64,000 nt of DNA from Acidobacteriota bacterium (GTDB lineage: Bacteria; Acidobacteriota; Blastocatellia; Pyrinomonadales; Pyrinomonadaceae), in the NCBI GenBank assembly GCA_019239425.1, contig JAFAZX010000046.1, forward strand, positions 1 through 64,000, given 5' to 3'. Below are positions 52,149 to 60,296 of the stretch, piece by piece. The notes under the pieces were generated by a model. That model saw only the letters and a list, made by a program, of their open reading frames with translations, had not been told where the DNA came from and made no database searches. The translations under genes and the position numbers were made by a program. Each line of letters begins with the position of its first letter. The stretch's first letter is position 1.

Positions 52149-53210
52149 ATGGCCGCGACCAAGAGCAAAGCAAAGACCGCCGCGAAGAAGGCGAAGCCCG
52201 CGTCAAAGGCGAAGAAGGGCGCGGCGAGTAAGAAGGCCGCGGCGAAGCCGAAGGCGGCGGAGAAGACTCAGCCCACCAAGGCGGCGAAGAAAGCTCAGGC
52301 GGCGAAGTCTGTGAAGACGAAGGCTCGGCCGAAGGACGTTTTGGACTTCGGCGATTTCCCGGCGGGTTCCGTGACGAGGCAGGACGTGACGCTCTGCCTG
52401 TCCTGCATCTACAAGCTCTTCACGAATCAACTCGGGCTCGCGCCGCGCACGGCCTACAACGAGATCAGGCGCTACGCGCCGAGCGTGGGCGAGCTGACGG
52501 CGCGCCCGCCCGCGCGCCCGTTCTTCAAAACGTCTGACGAGAAGAACCCGCGCTGCCCTTACTGCGACGCGCCGAAGCGCTGGCACGCGGCGCTCGCCGT
52601 CTACCGCGTCGAGGGCGGCAGGGCTTCGGACGCCGCGCGCCGCGCGCTCCTCAAAAAGCTTCCGACGAAGGACGAGCAGTTCGTCTTCACGGAAGAGAAG
52701 AAGACTTCGAAGCAGGTCTTCTTCGAGTGGCTCGAACGGCTCGGGCAGACGCTCGACTTCGAGACGGACGAGGCGTGGATGTTAGCGGCCGCGCGCGCCT
52801 ACCTCGAACGGCGCGAGCCGAAGGCGGACTGGGCCGCGGCCTTCGAAGGCGTGCGCGCCGTCCGCCGCTCGCAGAGGCTCGAGGAGGGTTGGGAGCGCGA
52901 AGGGGCGCGCCTCTTCCTCGCGCCCGCGCTCTATAACGACGTGCTGCTCGTGCAGTACCTCGTCAGCCGCTCGCACCGCCACGGCGGCCGCACCTTCGAA
53001 GGGAGGCTCACCCTGCCCGACCTCGTCGGCCGCATGCGCCGCGGCGGCCACCTCGACGCGCAGGGCATCACCGAGCGCGACCGCTTCGACGTGCTCGAAC
53101 AGCTCGTCGAACACCTCACCGGCGGCGACGCCCCCGCGCGACTCCACTTCGTCACCGACCGCCGCGAACTCCTCGAACGCGCCAGGGACGTTTACGACCG
53201 CCAGGGATGA
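52149..53210 (+). CDS. hypothetical protein with histone H1-like Lys/Ala tail
   Basis: 353 residues. The first about 62 residues are Lys/Ala-rich with KAKK/AKKA repeats, like H1-like bacterial DNA-binding tails. The rest is a globular part with CLSCIYKLFTNQLGLAPRTAYNEIRRYAPSVGELTARPPARPFF, a CxxC in CPYCDAPKRWHA, an arginine-rich helical region and a C-terminal VTDRRELLERARDVY. The two CxxC pairs could bind zinc. No family recognised; possible DNA- or RNA-binding role. Its stop adjoins a repeat. Confidence 0.7.
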   Translation: MAATKSKAKTAAKKAKPASKAKKGAASKKAAAKPKAAEKTQPTKAAKKAQAAKSVKTKARPKDVLDFGDFPAGSVTRQDVTLCLSCIYKLFTNQLGLAPRTAYNEIRRYAPSVGELTARPPARPFFKTSDEKNPRCPYCDAPKRWHAALAVYRVEGGRASDAARRALLKKLPTKDEQFVFTEEKKTSKQVFFEWLERLGQTLDFETDEAWMLAAARAYLERREPKADWAAAFEGVRAVRRSQRLEEGWEREGARLFLAPALYNDVLLVQYLVSRSHRHGGRTFEGRLTLPDLVGRMRRGGHLDAQGITERDRFDVLEQLVEHLTGGDAPARLHFVTDRRELLERARDVYDRQG

Positions 53211-53302
53211 AAGGGTGCTGGGTGCTGGGTGCTGGTTAAACCTAAAACCCAACACCCAACACCTAAAACCCAGCACCCAGCACCAAGCACCCAGCACCCC
53301 TT
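53211..53302. repeat. heptad inverted repeat, GGTGCTG family, stop-to-stop
   Basis: Left arm 53211-53236 and right arm 53269-53302, with AAAACCC and AACACCC words between. It covers the gap between two convergent stops, one base after 53210 and reaching 53302. Confidence 0.9.
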
Positions 53303-54456
53303 CACCGATCCATCTTGTTCCAGTGCACGCGCAGCGGGGCGGCGAGCGAGATGTCGCGCAGGTCGAAGGTGGCGAAGGCCGCCTGCTCTGTCTTGACGAG
53401 CTGGTAGACGCCCTCCTGCGTGGTCGTCGAGACGGTGCCGTCGCGCTCGTTCAGGTAGCGCGCGGCCTCCGCGACCGAGGGCTTGGCCTCGTCGCGCTGG
53501 TCGCCGAGCGCGTCCACGACGTACGACTTCAGAAGCTTCGGCCAGTAGGAGGCGAAGAGGCGCTGGCTGGCGAAGACGTCGGCCCAGACCGCGCGGCCGT
53601 TGCGCGCGACGACGACGCCGACCACGCCCGGCTGCAACACCTCGCTCTGCAGCGCCTTCAGGTAGTCGTCCATCTGCGCGCCGACCTTCTTGTTCGCGTA
53701 GACCTCCTGGTACGTGTCGGTCGAGTTGGCCGTGCCGAGCTTCGCGTTGTTGGCGCTGACCTCGTTCCAGACCTCGCTCTGCGCCTTCTTGTCCTGCGCC
53801 ACGCCGCGCAGCTTCGGGTGCGCCAGCGCGCCGAGACTGGAGAACTTGCCGTCGTCGGGCGCGGGTGCCTCCATCGGCGCGGCGGCCGCGCGCCTCGACC
53901 CGCCACCGCCGCCCGAGCCGTAGCCCGCGGTGCGCGGCGTCCAGCGGCCGTGCTCGACGCAGAAGACACTCAGCGCGACGGGGATGCTGACGGGCGGGAT
54001 GAGCCTGTCCTCCTGCACGATGCGATCCTGCTTGCCGCCGACGACGACCTCGCCCGCCAAAAGCATGAGCTTCTTGCCCGAGCGGTTGACGAGCGCCAGC
54101 TCGTTGACCGACGCGCCGCTGCTGTAGGCGACGCTCTGGTTGCGCGCGTTCGCGTGCGGGTAGGCGGCGCGCGCCGCCTGGCCGCCGCCGCCGCGCTCGG
54201 TGATGACGACCGTGCCGGCCTTCGTGCCCTCGTCGAGCGTGATGTAGGCGTCGGAGCCCTGCAGGTCGCGCCCCCGCACGGGGAAGATGGTCAGGTTCCT
54301 GTAGGAGACCGGCGCGAGCACCTGTAGCCCCGACTCGTACCTGCTGCCCTTCGCGCGCGTGACCTGCGGCCCCGCGGGGAGCATGAGCACCCCCAGCAGC
54401 AGCGCGCAAGCGCCGAGCGCCGCCGCCAAAGTTCTCGAACCCGGAATGAGAGTCAT
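53302..54456 (-). CDS. secreted ARPP-1 (DUF6569) family protein
   Basis: 384 residues after GAGGAGG. Signal-like N-terminus (ACALLLGVLMLPAG). ARPP-1 hallmarks: VSYRNLTIFPVRG, AYITLDEGTKAGTVVITE, LALVNRSGKKLMLLAGEVVVGGKQDRIVQED and IPVALSVFCVEHGRW. A Gly/Arg/Ala insert follows (about 180-200), then AQSEVWNEVS and GVVGVVVARNGRAVWADVF. The domain is associated with rhodanese-phosphatase systems in other bacteria; activity unproven. Here no such partner is adjacent. Confidence 0.78.
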   Translation of the reverse strand: MTLIPGSRTLAAALGACALLLGVLMLPAGPQVTRAKGSRYESGLQVLAPVSYRNLTIFPVRGRDLQGSDAYITLDEGTKAGTVVITERGGGGQAARAAYPHANARNQSVAYSSGASVNELALVNRSGKKLMLLAGEVVVGGKQDRIVQEDRLIPPVSIPVALSVFCVEHGRWTPRTAGYGSGGGGGSRRAAAAPMEAPAPDDGKFSSLGALAHPKLRGVAQDKKAQSEVWNEVSANNAKLGTANSTDTYQEVYANKKVGAQMDDYLKALQSEVLQPGVVGVVVARNGRAVWADVFASQRLFASYWPKLLKSYVVDALGDQRDEAKPSVAEAARYLNERDGTVSTTTQEGVYQLVKTEQAAFATFDLRDISLAAPLRVHWNKMDR

Positions 54457-54598
54457 CGTTCGCCTCCTCGAAAAAGTGTGTGCTGTCTTCGGAATGTGCG
54501 GCCATTCCGGGGCTGACGGCCGCCCGCCCTGAAGTGTTACGGGTTGAGAACGCGCGGGACGGAGGGAACTTGCGGACGGAGTTTTAGAGGCATGAACC

Positions 54599-54677
54599 GT
54601 GAACCGTAAACGGTAAACCGTGACGAGATGAAGGCGGCCTGCCTTCTTCCTGTCACGGTTTACCGTTTACGGTTTAC
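54599..54677. repeat. heptad inverted repeat, GTAAACC family
   Basis: Arms 54599-54624 and 54652-54677 are near-perfect 26-bp complements, words GTAAACG and GTAAACC; a sister of the 3644 element. It lies before the stop of the next minus-strand gene. Confidence 0.9.
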
Positions 54678-54683
54678 GCCGAA

Positions 54684-55706
54684 TCATTTGAGCAGCGACG
54701 CGGCCTCGGGGAAGGCGAGGCGTTGGGCGCGCCAACGGATTTCCATGAGGCCGGCCGCGGCCACGAGCGTCGTGTGGTAGTCGGCGTAAGAGTCGCCCGT
54801 GTCGGTCTCGCCCCAACTGCCGTCCGCATTCTGGAGCGCGAGCAGCAGATCGGTCGCGGCGCGTACCAGGGGGCTGCGTCCGCCCAGCCCGAAACACTTC
54901 AGACATGAGAGGAACTCGCCGACCGTCTCCGCGTCTTCATCCGCGACAAGCCCGGCCGTGTGCCGCTTGATGAACGAGAACTCCTGCGGCAGCCATTCGG
55001 GGCGGAGGCTGTACACGTCGTAGTCGTTCAGCGTATAGACGACGTGCGTGACGGCGTAGGCCGCGTCCCAGAACTCTTCGTCCGAGCGCTCCGAAGGGTA
55101 CGGGCGCAAGGCGTTGAGTTGGCGCAGCACGTCGGCGTAACTTGCGCCGAGCGAGACGCCGTAGCGCCCGGCCATGTAGGTTCGGATGAGCGCGACGTAC
55201 CAGACCAGGTAGCGGCCCCAGAAGGAGAGACGCCGCCGGCAAGCAGAGCAGGTCTTGCGCCCGCGTCGGTTCAGGACGCCGCAGCGGCAGTAGTCGGTCA
55301 CGTCCGAGGGCGGCAGCTCTTCGGCGGGGTCGAACCCGAGGAAGTCCGTCGCAGAGAAGCGGCGCGCGGCCGCCCTCAGCTCCTTCTTCAGGCGCGGGTC
55401 TCGAAAGCCGAAGAGGTCTGCGTGGAGGCTGCCGTAGACGAGGTCGTAGACGACCTCGGCGTCGGCGTCCGTCGGAACCGCCGGGTGTAGCTCGCGCCAG
55501 CGCCGCGCCATCTCCGAACCGACTTCGCGCCCCCAGCGCCGCAAGGAGGTGTCGGCCGCCGAGTTCGCGATGCCGTAGAAGTAGTTGAGGAAGTCGCTCC
55601 CGTGGTCTGCGAAGTGGCGCGGGCGGCGCGCGAAGCGTCGGACGAACTCGGCGCCGCGCCGTGCCGCGCGCGTGCACTCCTCCGACCTGTACGCCTGCTC
55701 CTTCAA
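54684..55706 (-). CDS. unknown protein with zinc ribbon and QW (terpene-cyclase-like) repeat
   Basis: 340 residues from TTG 55706. A helical N-terminal half contains NYFYGIANSAADTSLRRWG, then a four-Cys ribbon (CRCGVLNRRGRKTCSAC), then another helical half ending in ALQNADGSWGETDTGDSYADYHTTLVAAAGLM. QxxDGSWG is the QW-type repeat of alpha/alpha-toroid enzymes (squalene cyclase, prenyltransferases). The usual DxDD catalytic motif is absent. Eight bases after nadE stop. I cannot name a family. Confidence 0.62.
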   Translation of the reverse strand: MKEQAYRSEECTRAARRGAEFVRRFARRPRHFADHGSDFLNYFYGIANSAADTSLRRWGREVGSEMARRWRELHPAVPTDADAEVVYDLVYGSLHADLFGFRDPRLKKELRAAARRFSATDFLGFDPAEELPPSDVTDYCRCGVLNRRGRKTCSACRRRLSFWGRYLVWYVALIRTYMAGRYGVSLGASYADVLRQLNALRPYPSERSDEEFWDAAYAVTHVVYTLNDYDVYSLRPEWLPQEFSFIKRHTAGLVADEDAETVGEFLSCLKCFGLGGRSPLVRAATDLLLALQNADGSWGETDTGDSYADYHTTLVAAAGLMEIRWRAQRLAFPEAASLLK

Positions 55707-55713
55707 GTGAGAC

Positions 55714-57447
55714 TCACTCAGACTTCGCCTCGCGCGCGCGCCCCTCGTCCGCGGGGTCGGGCGGGCGCGAGGTGACGGCCGCCTGGGCAGCTTCGGGCGG
55801 CCGGCGCTTGTAGCGGTGCGTGACGGGGCGGCGGCGGCCGATGCCGATGGCGTGGCGCGAGATGATGAGCGTCGGCGGGAGCTGGCGCCGCTTGAACTCG
55901 TTGGCCGGCGACTCGACGCGGTTGAGGATGTCGTAGACGAGCGCGCGGTCGTGCCCCTCCGAGACGATCTGCTCGGGCGAATACTTCCGCTCGAAGTAGA
56001 GCCGCAGAACGGGGTCGAGCGTCGGGTAGGGTGGCAGAGACTGGTCGTCGAACTGGTCGGGCGCCAGCTCGGCCGAAGGGCGCTTGTCGATGATGGCCGC
56101 GGGTATCAGCTCGCCGCCGCGGTTGATGTGGCGCGCGAGGTCGTAGACCTCGGTCTTCAGCACGTCGCCGATGACGGCGAGGCCGCCGTTCGTGTCGCCG
56201 TAGAGCGTGCAGTAGCCGAGGGCCAGCTCCGACTTGTTGCCGGTCGAGAGAAGGAGACGACCCTCCGCGTTCGAGACGGTCATCAGGATGTTGCCGCGCA
56301 GTCTCGATTGTAGATTCTCGGCCGCCAGAGATTCGCCCCCGCGCGAAGGCTTGGTCAAACCCATCTCCTTCGTCAGAACCTCGAAGGCCGAGCTGATGGG
56401 ACGCTCGACGACGGGCATCCCGTAGTTCTTCCCCAAAGCGACCGAGTCCTCGACGCTCCCGCGCGAGGAGAAGGGCGAGGGCATCATCACGCCGAGGACG
56501 TTCTCGGCCCCGATGGCCTCGCAGGCGAGCGCCGCGACGACGGCCGAGTCGATGCCGCCGGAGAGTCCGAGCACCGCGCGCTTGAACCCGTTCTTGCGCG
56601 CGTAGTCGCGGATGCCGAGGACGAGCGCCTCCCTGATCGTCTCGATGTCGTCGCCCGGCAGGCAGCGCTCGTCGCGCACGCCGCAGTCGAGTTCGACGGT
56701 GGCGACGAACTCCTCGAAGGGCGGCGCCTGTAGGATGGTCTCGCCGCGGCAGTCCGTGACGAGCGAGGCGCCGTCGAAGAGGACTCCGTCGTTGCCGCCG
56801 ACGAGGTTGACGTAGACGACCGGAAGCCCCGACGCCTTCGAGCGGTGCGAGACCATCTGGCAGCGCTGCCCCATCTTGCCGCGGTTGAAGGGCGACGCGT
56901 TGGGCGAGACGATGACGGTCGCGCCCAGCTCGATCACTTCGTCGGTCGGGTCGTTCGTGTAGAGCCGCTCCTTCCAGAACGTCTTGTCGTTCCAGAAGTC
57001 CTCGCAGACGACGACGCCCAGGCGTTCCTGCCCCAGCTCGAACAGCCGCCGCCGCTCGCCCGACTGGAAGTAGCGCGGGTCGTCGAACACGTCGTACTCG
57101 GGGAGCAGGGTCTTGTCGGCGAAGCCCAAAAGCTCTCCGTCGCGGATGACGGCCGCCGAGTTGAAGAGCTTGCGGCCGTGCACCGCGCCCGTCGGGCGGA
57201 CGGTGCCGACGACGGCCGTCAACCCTTCGGTCGCCGGGACGATTCTTTCGAGCGGCTTCAGAGAGGACTCGACGATGTCGCGGTCGAGAAACCAGTCGAG
57301 CGACGTGTAGCCCTGCACGGCCACCTCGGGGAAGACTACAAGGTCGGACTTCTCCTCCCTCGCCTGCGCGATGGCGCGCAGGATCCGCTCCGTGTTCCCC
57401 TCGTAATCCCCGTTCGTCGTGTTGATCTGCCCGATGGTGACTCGCAT
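55714..57447 (-). CDS. nadE: glutamine-dependent NAD+ synthetase
   Basis: 577 residues. N-terminal nitrilase-type glutaminase (IGQINTTNGDYEGNTERI; E in VVFPEVAVQGY, K and C in VVCEDFWND). C-terminal synthetase PP-loop VLGLSGGIDSAVVAALACEAIG and PSPFSSRGSVEDS. Last step of NAD synthesis from deamido-NAD. A C-terminal basic Arg/Pro/Ala-rich tail after TLIISRHAIGIGRRRPV seems long. Start ATG 57447. Next to the QW protein. Confidence 0.95.
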   Translation of the reverse strand: MRVTIGQINTTNGDYEGNTERILRAIAQAREEKSDLVVFPEVAVQGYTSLDWFLDRDIVESSLKPLERIVPATEGLTAVVGTVRPTGAVHGRKLFNSAAVIRDGELLGFADKTLLPEYDVFDDPRYFQSGERRRLFELGQERLGVVVCEDFWNDKTFWKERLYTNDPTDEVIELGATVIVSPNASPFNRGKMGQRCQMVSHRSKASGLPVVYVNLVGGNDGVLFDGASLVTDCRGETILQAPPFEEFVATVELDCGVRDERCLPGDDIETIREALVLGIRDYARKNGFKRAVLGLSGGIDSAVVAALACEAIGAENVLGVMMPSPFSSRGSVEDSVALGKNYGMPVVERPISSAFEVLTKEMGLTKPSRGGESLAAENLQSRLRGNILMTVSNAEGRLLLSTGNKSELALGYCTLYGDTNGGLAVIGDVLKTEVYDLARHINRGGELIPAAIIDKRPSAELAPDQFDDQSLPPYPTLDPVLRLYFERKYSPEQIVSEGHDRALVYDILNRVESPANEFKRRQLPPTLIISRHAIGIGRRRPVTHRYKRRPPEAAQAAVTSRPPDPADEGRAREAKSE

Positions 57448-57478
57448 GCCTGGATTTTACCACGAGGCCCCGCCCGCC

Positions 57479-60286
57479 TCAGCGAAAGTCCTTGATGAGC
57501 ATCACGTCGTAGAAGGTGTCGCCGCGGGCGACGGCGAGCTGGCGGCCGTCGCGCGACCAGGCGACCCAGAAAACACGGTCGGACTTCCAGTCGGTCAGGG
57601 CGTGCGGGCGCCCGCCGTCGAGCGGCTGCGCCCAGAGGTTCGAGACGTTCTCCTTCTCCCTCACGTAGACGAAGGCCCGCCCGTCCGGCGACCAGCTCAA
57701 CGCGTAGGGCTCCGGGTTGATGTCCTTCGGGCAGTCGAGGACGTGGACGGGCTCGCCGCCCGCCGACGGCGCGACCTCGACCCGCTCGGGCGCGTCCGGG
57801 TTCTCGCGGTAGCGGTAGAGCAGCAGCGAGCCGTCGGGCGAGAGCGGGGCCGACCCGGTCTCCTTCCGCATCACCTGCTCGGGCGCGCCGCCCTCCAGGG
57901 GGACGCGCCACATCACCTTCTTGCCCGAGGCGTCGGGCGCGGCGTAGTAGGCCCAGCGGCCGTCGGCCGAGACCTGCGGGTACGTGTACTGGCCCGGGTT
58001 GTGCACGAGCTCGCGCGGCGAGCCGCCGTCGGCGTTCATGCGCCAGATGCTCCAGCCGACGCCGCGATTCGTCTCGAAGACGATGTAGCGGCCGTCGGGC
58101 GAAACCGCGGGGTACATGTTGGCGTCGGTGCCGATGGTCAACTGCCGCGCGTCGCTGCCGTCGGCGTTCGCCGCCCAGATGTCGAAGTAGCCGCTCGCGC
58201 GCGACGTGTAGACGAGGCGCCCGTCCGGCAGCCAGGCGCAGCCCATGTTGCCGTTCTCGCGCCCCGAGGTGGCCTGCCGCGCGCCCGCGTAGTCGCCGCC
58301 CGTCACGACCCACACGTTCGAGCGCAGCTCGCCGCGCATCGCGACTAGGGTCTTGCCGTCGGCCGTCAGGCTCAGGCTGTCGAACTGGTTCGAGTCGTTG
58401 GTGAGCTGGCGCGACTCGCCCGAGGGGTACGCGACCTCCCAGACCTGCGCGGGCGTGCCGGGCGCGGAGGCGCGGTCGCGCGCCGAGAGCAGAAGCCCGC
58501 TGCGGTCGGGCAGCCAGGCGAGCCCGAGAATCGAGCGCCAGCGCGCCGCGGAGATGATCGACTCGCGCCCGTCCGAGACGCGCGCCTCGCCCACGTGCAT
58601 GTAGTACCCGGCGGCGTCCGTGCCGAAGAAGAAGTACGCGACGGTCTGGCCGTCGGGCGACCAGGCGACGCTCCTGAACTCCTCGGGCTGCTTGCGCACG
58701 GCGAGCACGCGCTCGCCGTCCGAGTCCAGTTCGGCGACGACGATGGCCGTCTCCTTCGTCTTCGGGTCGAGTCGGACGAAGGCGTAGTTTCGGCTGTCGG
58801 GCGCGAAGGTGACGGCGCTGTCGACGCCGCGGTTGATGCGGCGCGCGGCCCCGCCGAGCAGCGACACGCGGTAGAGTTCGTTGACGGCCCCCGCGGCACC
58901 GCTCACGAGGTAGTAGAGGTAGTTGCCGTCGGGCGAGAAGGCCAGCTCGGAGTAGAGCTGTTCGGGCGCGGGGGGGACAACCTCCTTGTCGCTCGGATCG
59001 ACCACCTGCCGCAGGTGGATGCTCTGCCGCGCGCCCTCCGCGAAGACGTAGGCGACGAGCCGCCCGTCCGGCGAGACGACCGCCTCGCGCGCGCGCCCCG
59101 AGTCGGTCAGCCTCTTGATCTTCATCTGCGCGCGCGCGTCCGCCGGCGCGGCCCGGTTGTCCCACAAGTACCTGTACGCGAGGAGGCCGAGCGCGACGAG
59201 TGAGATGGTGCCGAGCGCCGCGAAGACCCACGCGCGCCTCGTCCCCGCGGCCGCGCCCACGCCCGGCGAGGTGGGCAGCGTCGCGGCCGCGCCGACCTGC
59301 GTCGGGTGCGCGCCCGTGGCGGTCGTGCCCGCGTGCGAGGCCGTGGCCCCCCCGCCCGTGACCTCGAGGCCGGCGCCGGCGGGGCCGGGCGGGACGGAGT
59401 GGTCGAGGTGCGCGCCCGCCTCCACGCGCCGCTTGAGGCGTTGCAGCTTGGCGAGCATCTGCCGCGTCGTCAGGCGCGCCTCGCGGTCTTTGGCGAGCGC
59501 GTCCGAGACGATCTCCTGCAGGAGGTCGGGCACTTCGGGAAGGTAATGCAGGAGCGGGGGCGGCTCTTCGTCCTGGATGGCGACGATGGTGTGGCTCGGC
59601 GACTTGCCGCGGAAGGGCAGGTGTCCCGTCAGCATCTCGTAGAGCACGACGCCCAGAGACCAGACGTCCGTGCGCGCGTCCACCTCCTCGCCGCGCGACT
59701 GCTCGGGCGACATGTAAGAGACGGTGCCGAGCACGGTGCCCGCGCCGGTCGGCGCGAGCGCGCGCGTCGCGGCCTCCGTGTCCACGCTCCCCGCGGCGGG
59801 GTTGCCCGTCAGCTTGGCGAGGCCGAAGTCCAGAACCTTGACGTAGCCGTCGCGCCTGACCATCACGTTCTCGGGCTTCACGTCGCGGTGGACGATGCCT
59901 TGCGCGTGCGCCTCGACGAGCGCGGCCGCGACCTGCGTGACGAGGTCGAGCGCCGCGCCGAGCTTCAGGCGGTGCTCCTTCATGTGCGCGCGCAGCGTCG
60001 CGCCGTCCACGAACTCCGTGGCGAAGAAGCGCCGGCCGTCCTCGGTCTGGCCGATGTCGTAGACCGTGACGATGTTCGGGTGGTTGAGGGCCGAGGCCGC
60101 CAGCGCCTCGCGCCCGAAGCGCTCCAAGCGGCGCTGGTCGGTGGCGACCTCCGCGGGCAGGAACTTGAGCGCGGCCGGACGCCGCAGTTCCGTGTCGTGC
60201 GCCAGATAGACCTCGCCCATGCCGCCCGCGCCGAGCAGTTCTTTAATCTCGTAGCGTCCGATGCGTGTCCCGGGGCCGAGGCTCAT
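57479..60286 (-). CDS. transmembrane Ser/Thr kinase with TolB-like beta-propeller
   Basis: 935 residues. N-terminal kinase: GAGGMGEVYLAHD (P-loop), AALKFLPAEV (Lys), HRDVKPENVMV (catalytic), DFGLAK (Mg), GTVSYMSPEQ (activation loop). TM helix about residues 350-375. C-terminal TolB/WD40-like repeats with SPDGR, APDSR and SADGR turns. Acidobacterial-type sensor kinase, outer propeller as sensor. Starts 10 bases after the paralogue's stop; probable duplication and co-transcription. Confidence 0.93.
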   Translation of the reverse strand: MSLGPGTRIGRYEIKELLGAGGMGEVYLAHDTELRRPAALKFLPAEVATDQRRLERFGREALAASALNHPNIVTVYDIGQTEDGRRFFATEFVDGATLRAHMKEHRLKLGAALDLVTQVAAALVEAHAQGIVHRDVKPENVMVRRDGYVKVLDFGLAKLTGNPAAGSVDTEAATRALAPTGAGTVLGTVSYMSPEQSRGEEVDARTDVWSLGVVLYEMLTGHLPFRGKSPSHTIVAIQDEEPPPLLHYLPEVPDLLQEIVSDALAKDREARLTTRQMLAKLQRLKRRVEAGAHLDHSVPPGPAGAGLEVTGGGATASHAGTTATGAHPTQVGAAATLPTSPGVGAAAGTRRAWVFAALGTISLVALGLLAYRYLWDNRAAPADARAQMKIKRLTDSGRAREAVVSPDGRLVAYVFAEGARQSIHLRQVVDPSDKEVVPPAPEQLYSELAFSPDGNYLYYLVSGAAGAVNELYRVSLLGGAARRINRGVDSAVTFAPDSRNYAFVRLDPKTKETAIVVAELDSDGERVLAVRKQPEEFRSVAWSPDGQTVAYFFFGTDAAGYYMHVGEARVSDGRESIISAARWRSILGLAWLPDRSGLLLSARDRASAPGTPAQVWEVAYPSGESRQLTNDSNQFDSLSLTADGKTLVAMRGELRSNVWVVTGGDYAGARQATSGRENGNMGCAWLPDGRLVYTSRASGYFDIWAANADGSDARQLTIGTDANMYPAVSPDGRYIVFETNRGVGWSIWRMNADGGSPRELVHNPGQYTYPQVSADGRWAYYAAPDASGKKVMWRVPLEGGAPEQVMRKETGSAPLSPDGSLLLYRYRENPDAPERVEVAPSAGGEPVHVLDCPKDINPEPYALSWSPDGRAFVYVREKENVSNLWAQPLDGGRPHALTDWKSDRVFWVAWSRDGRQLAVARGDTFYDVMLIKDFR

Positions 60287-60296
60287 GTCGTCAGTT

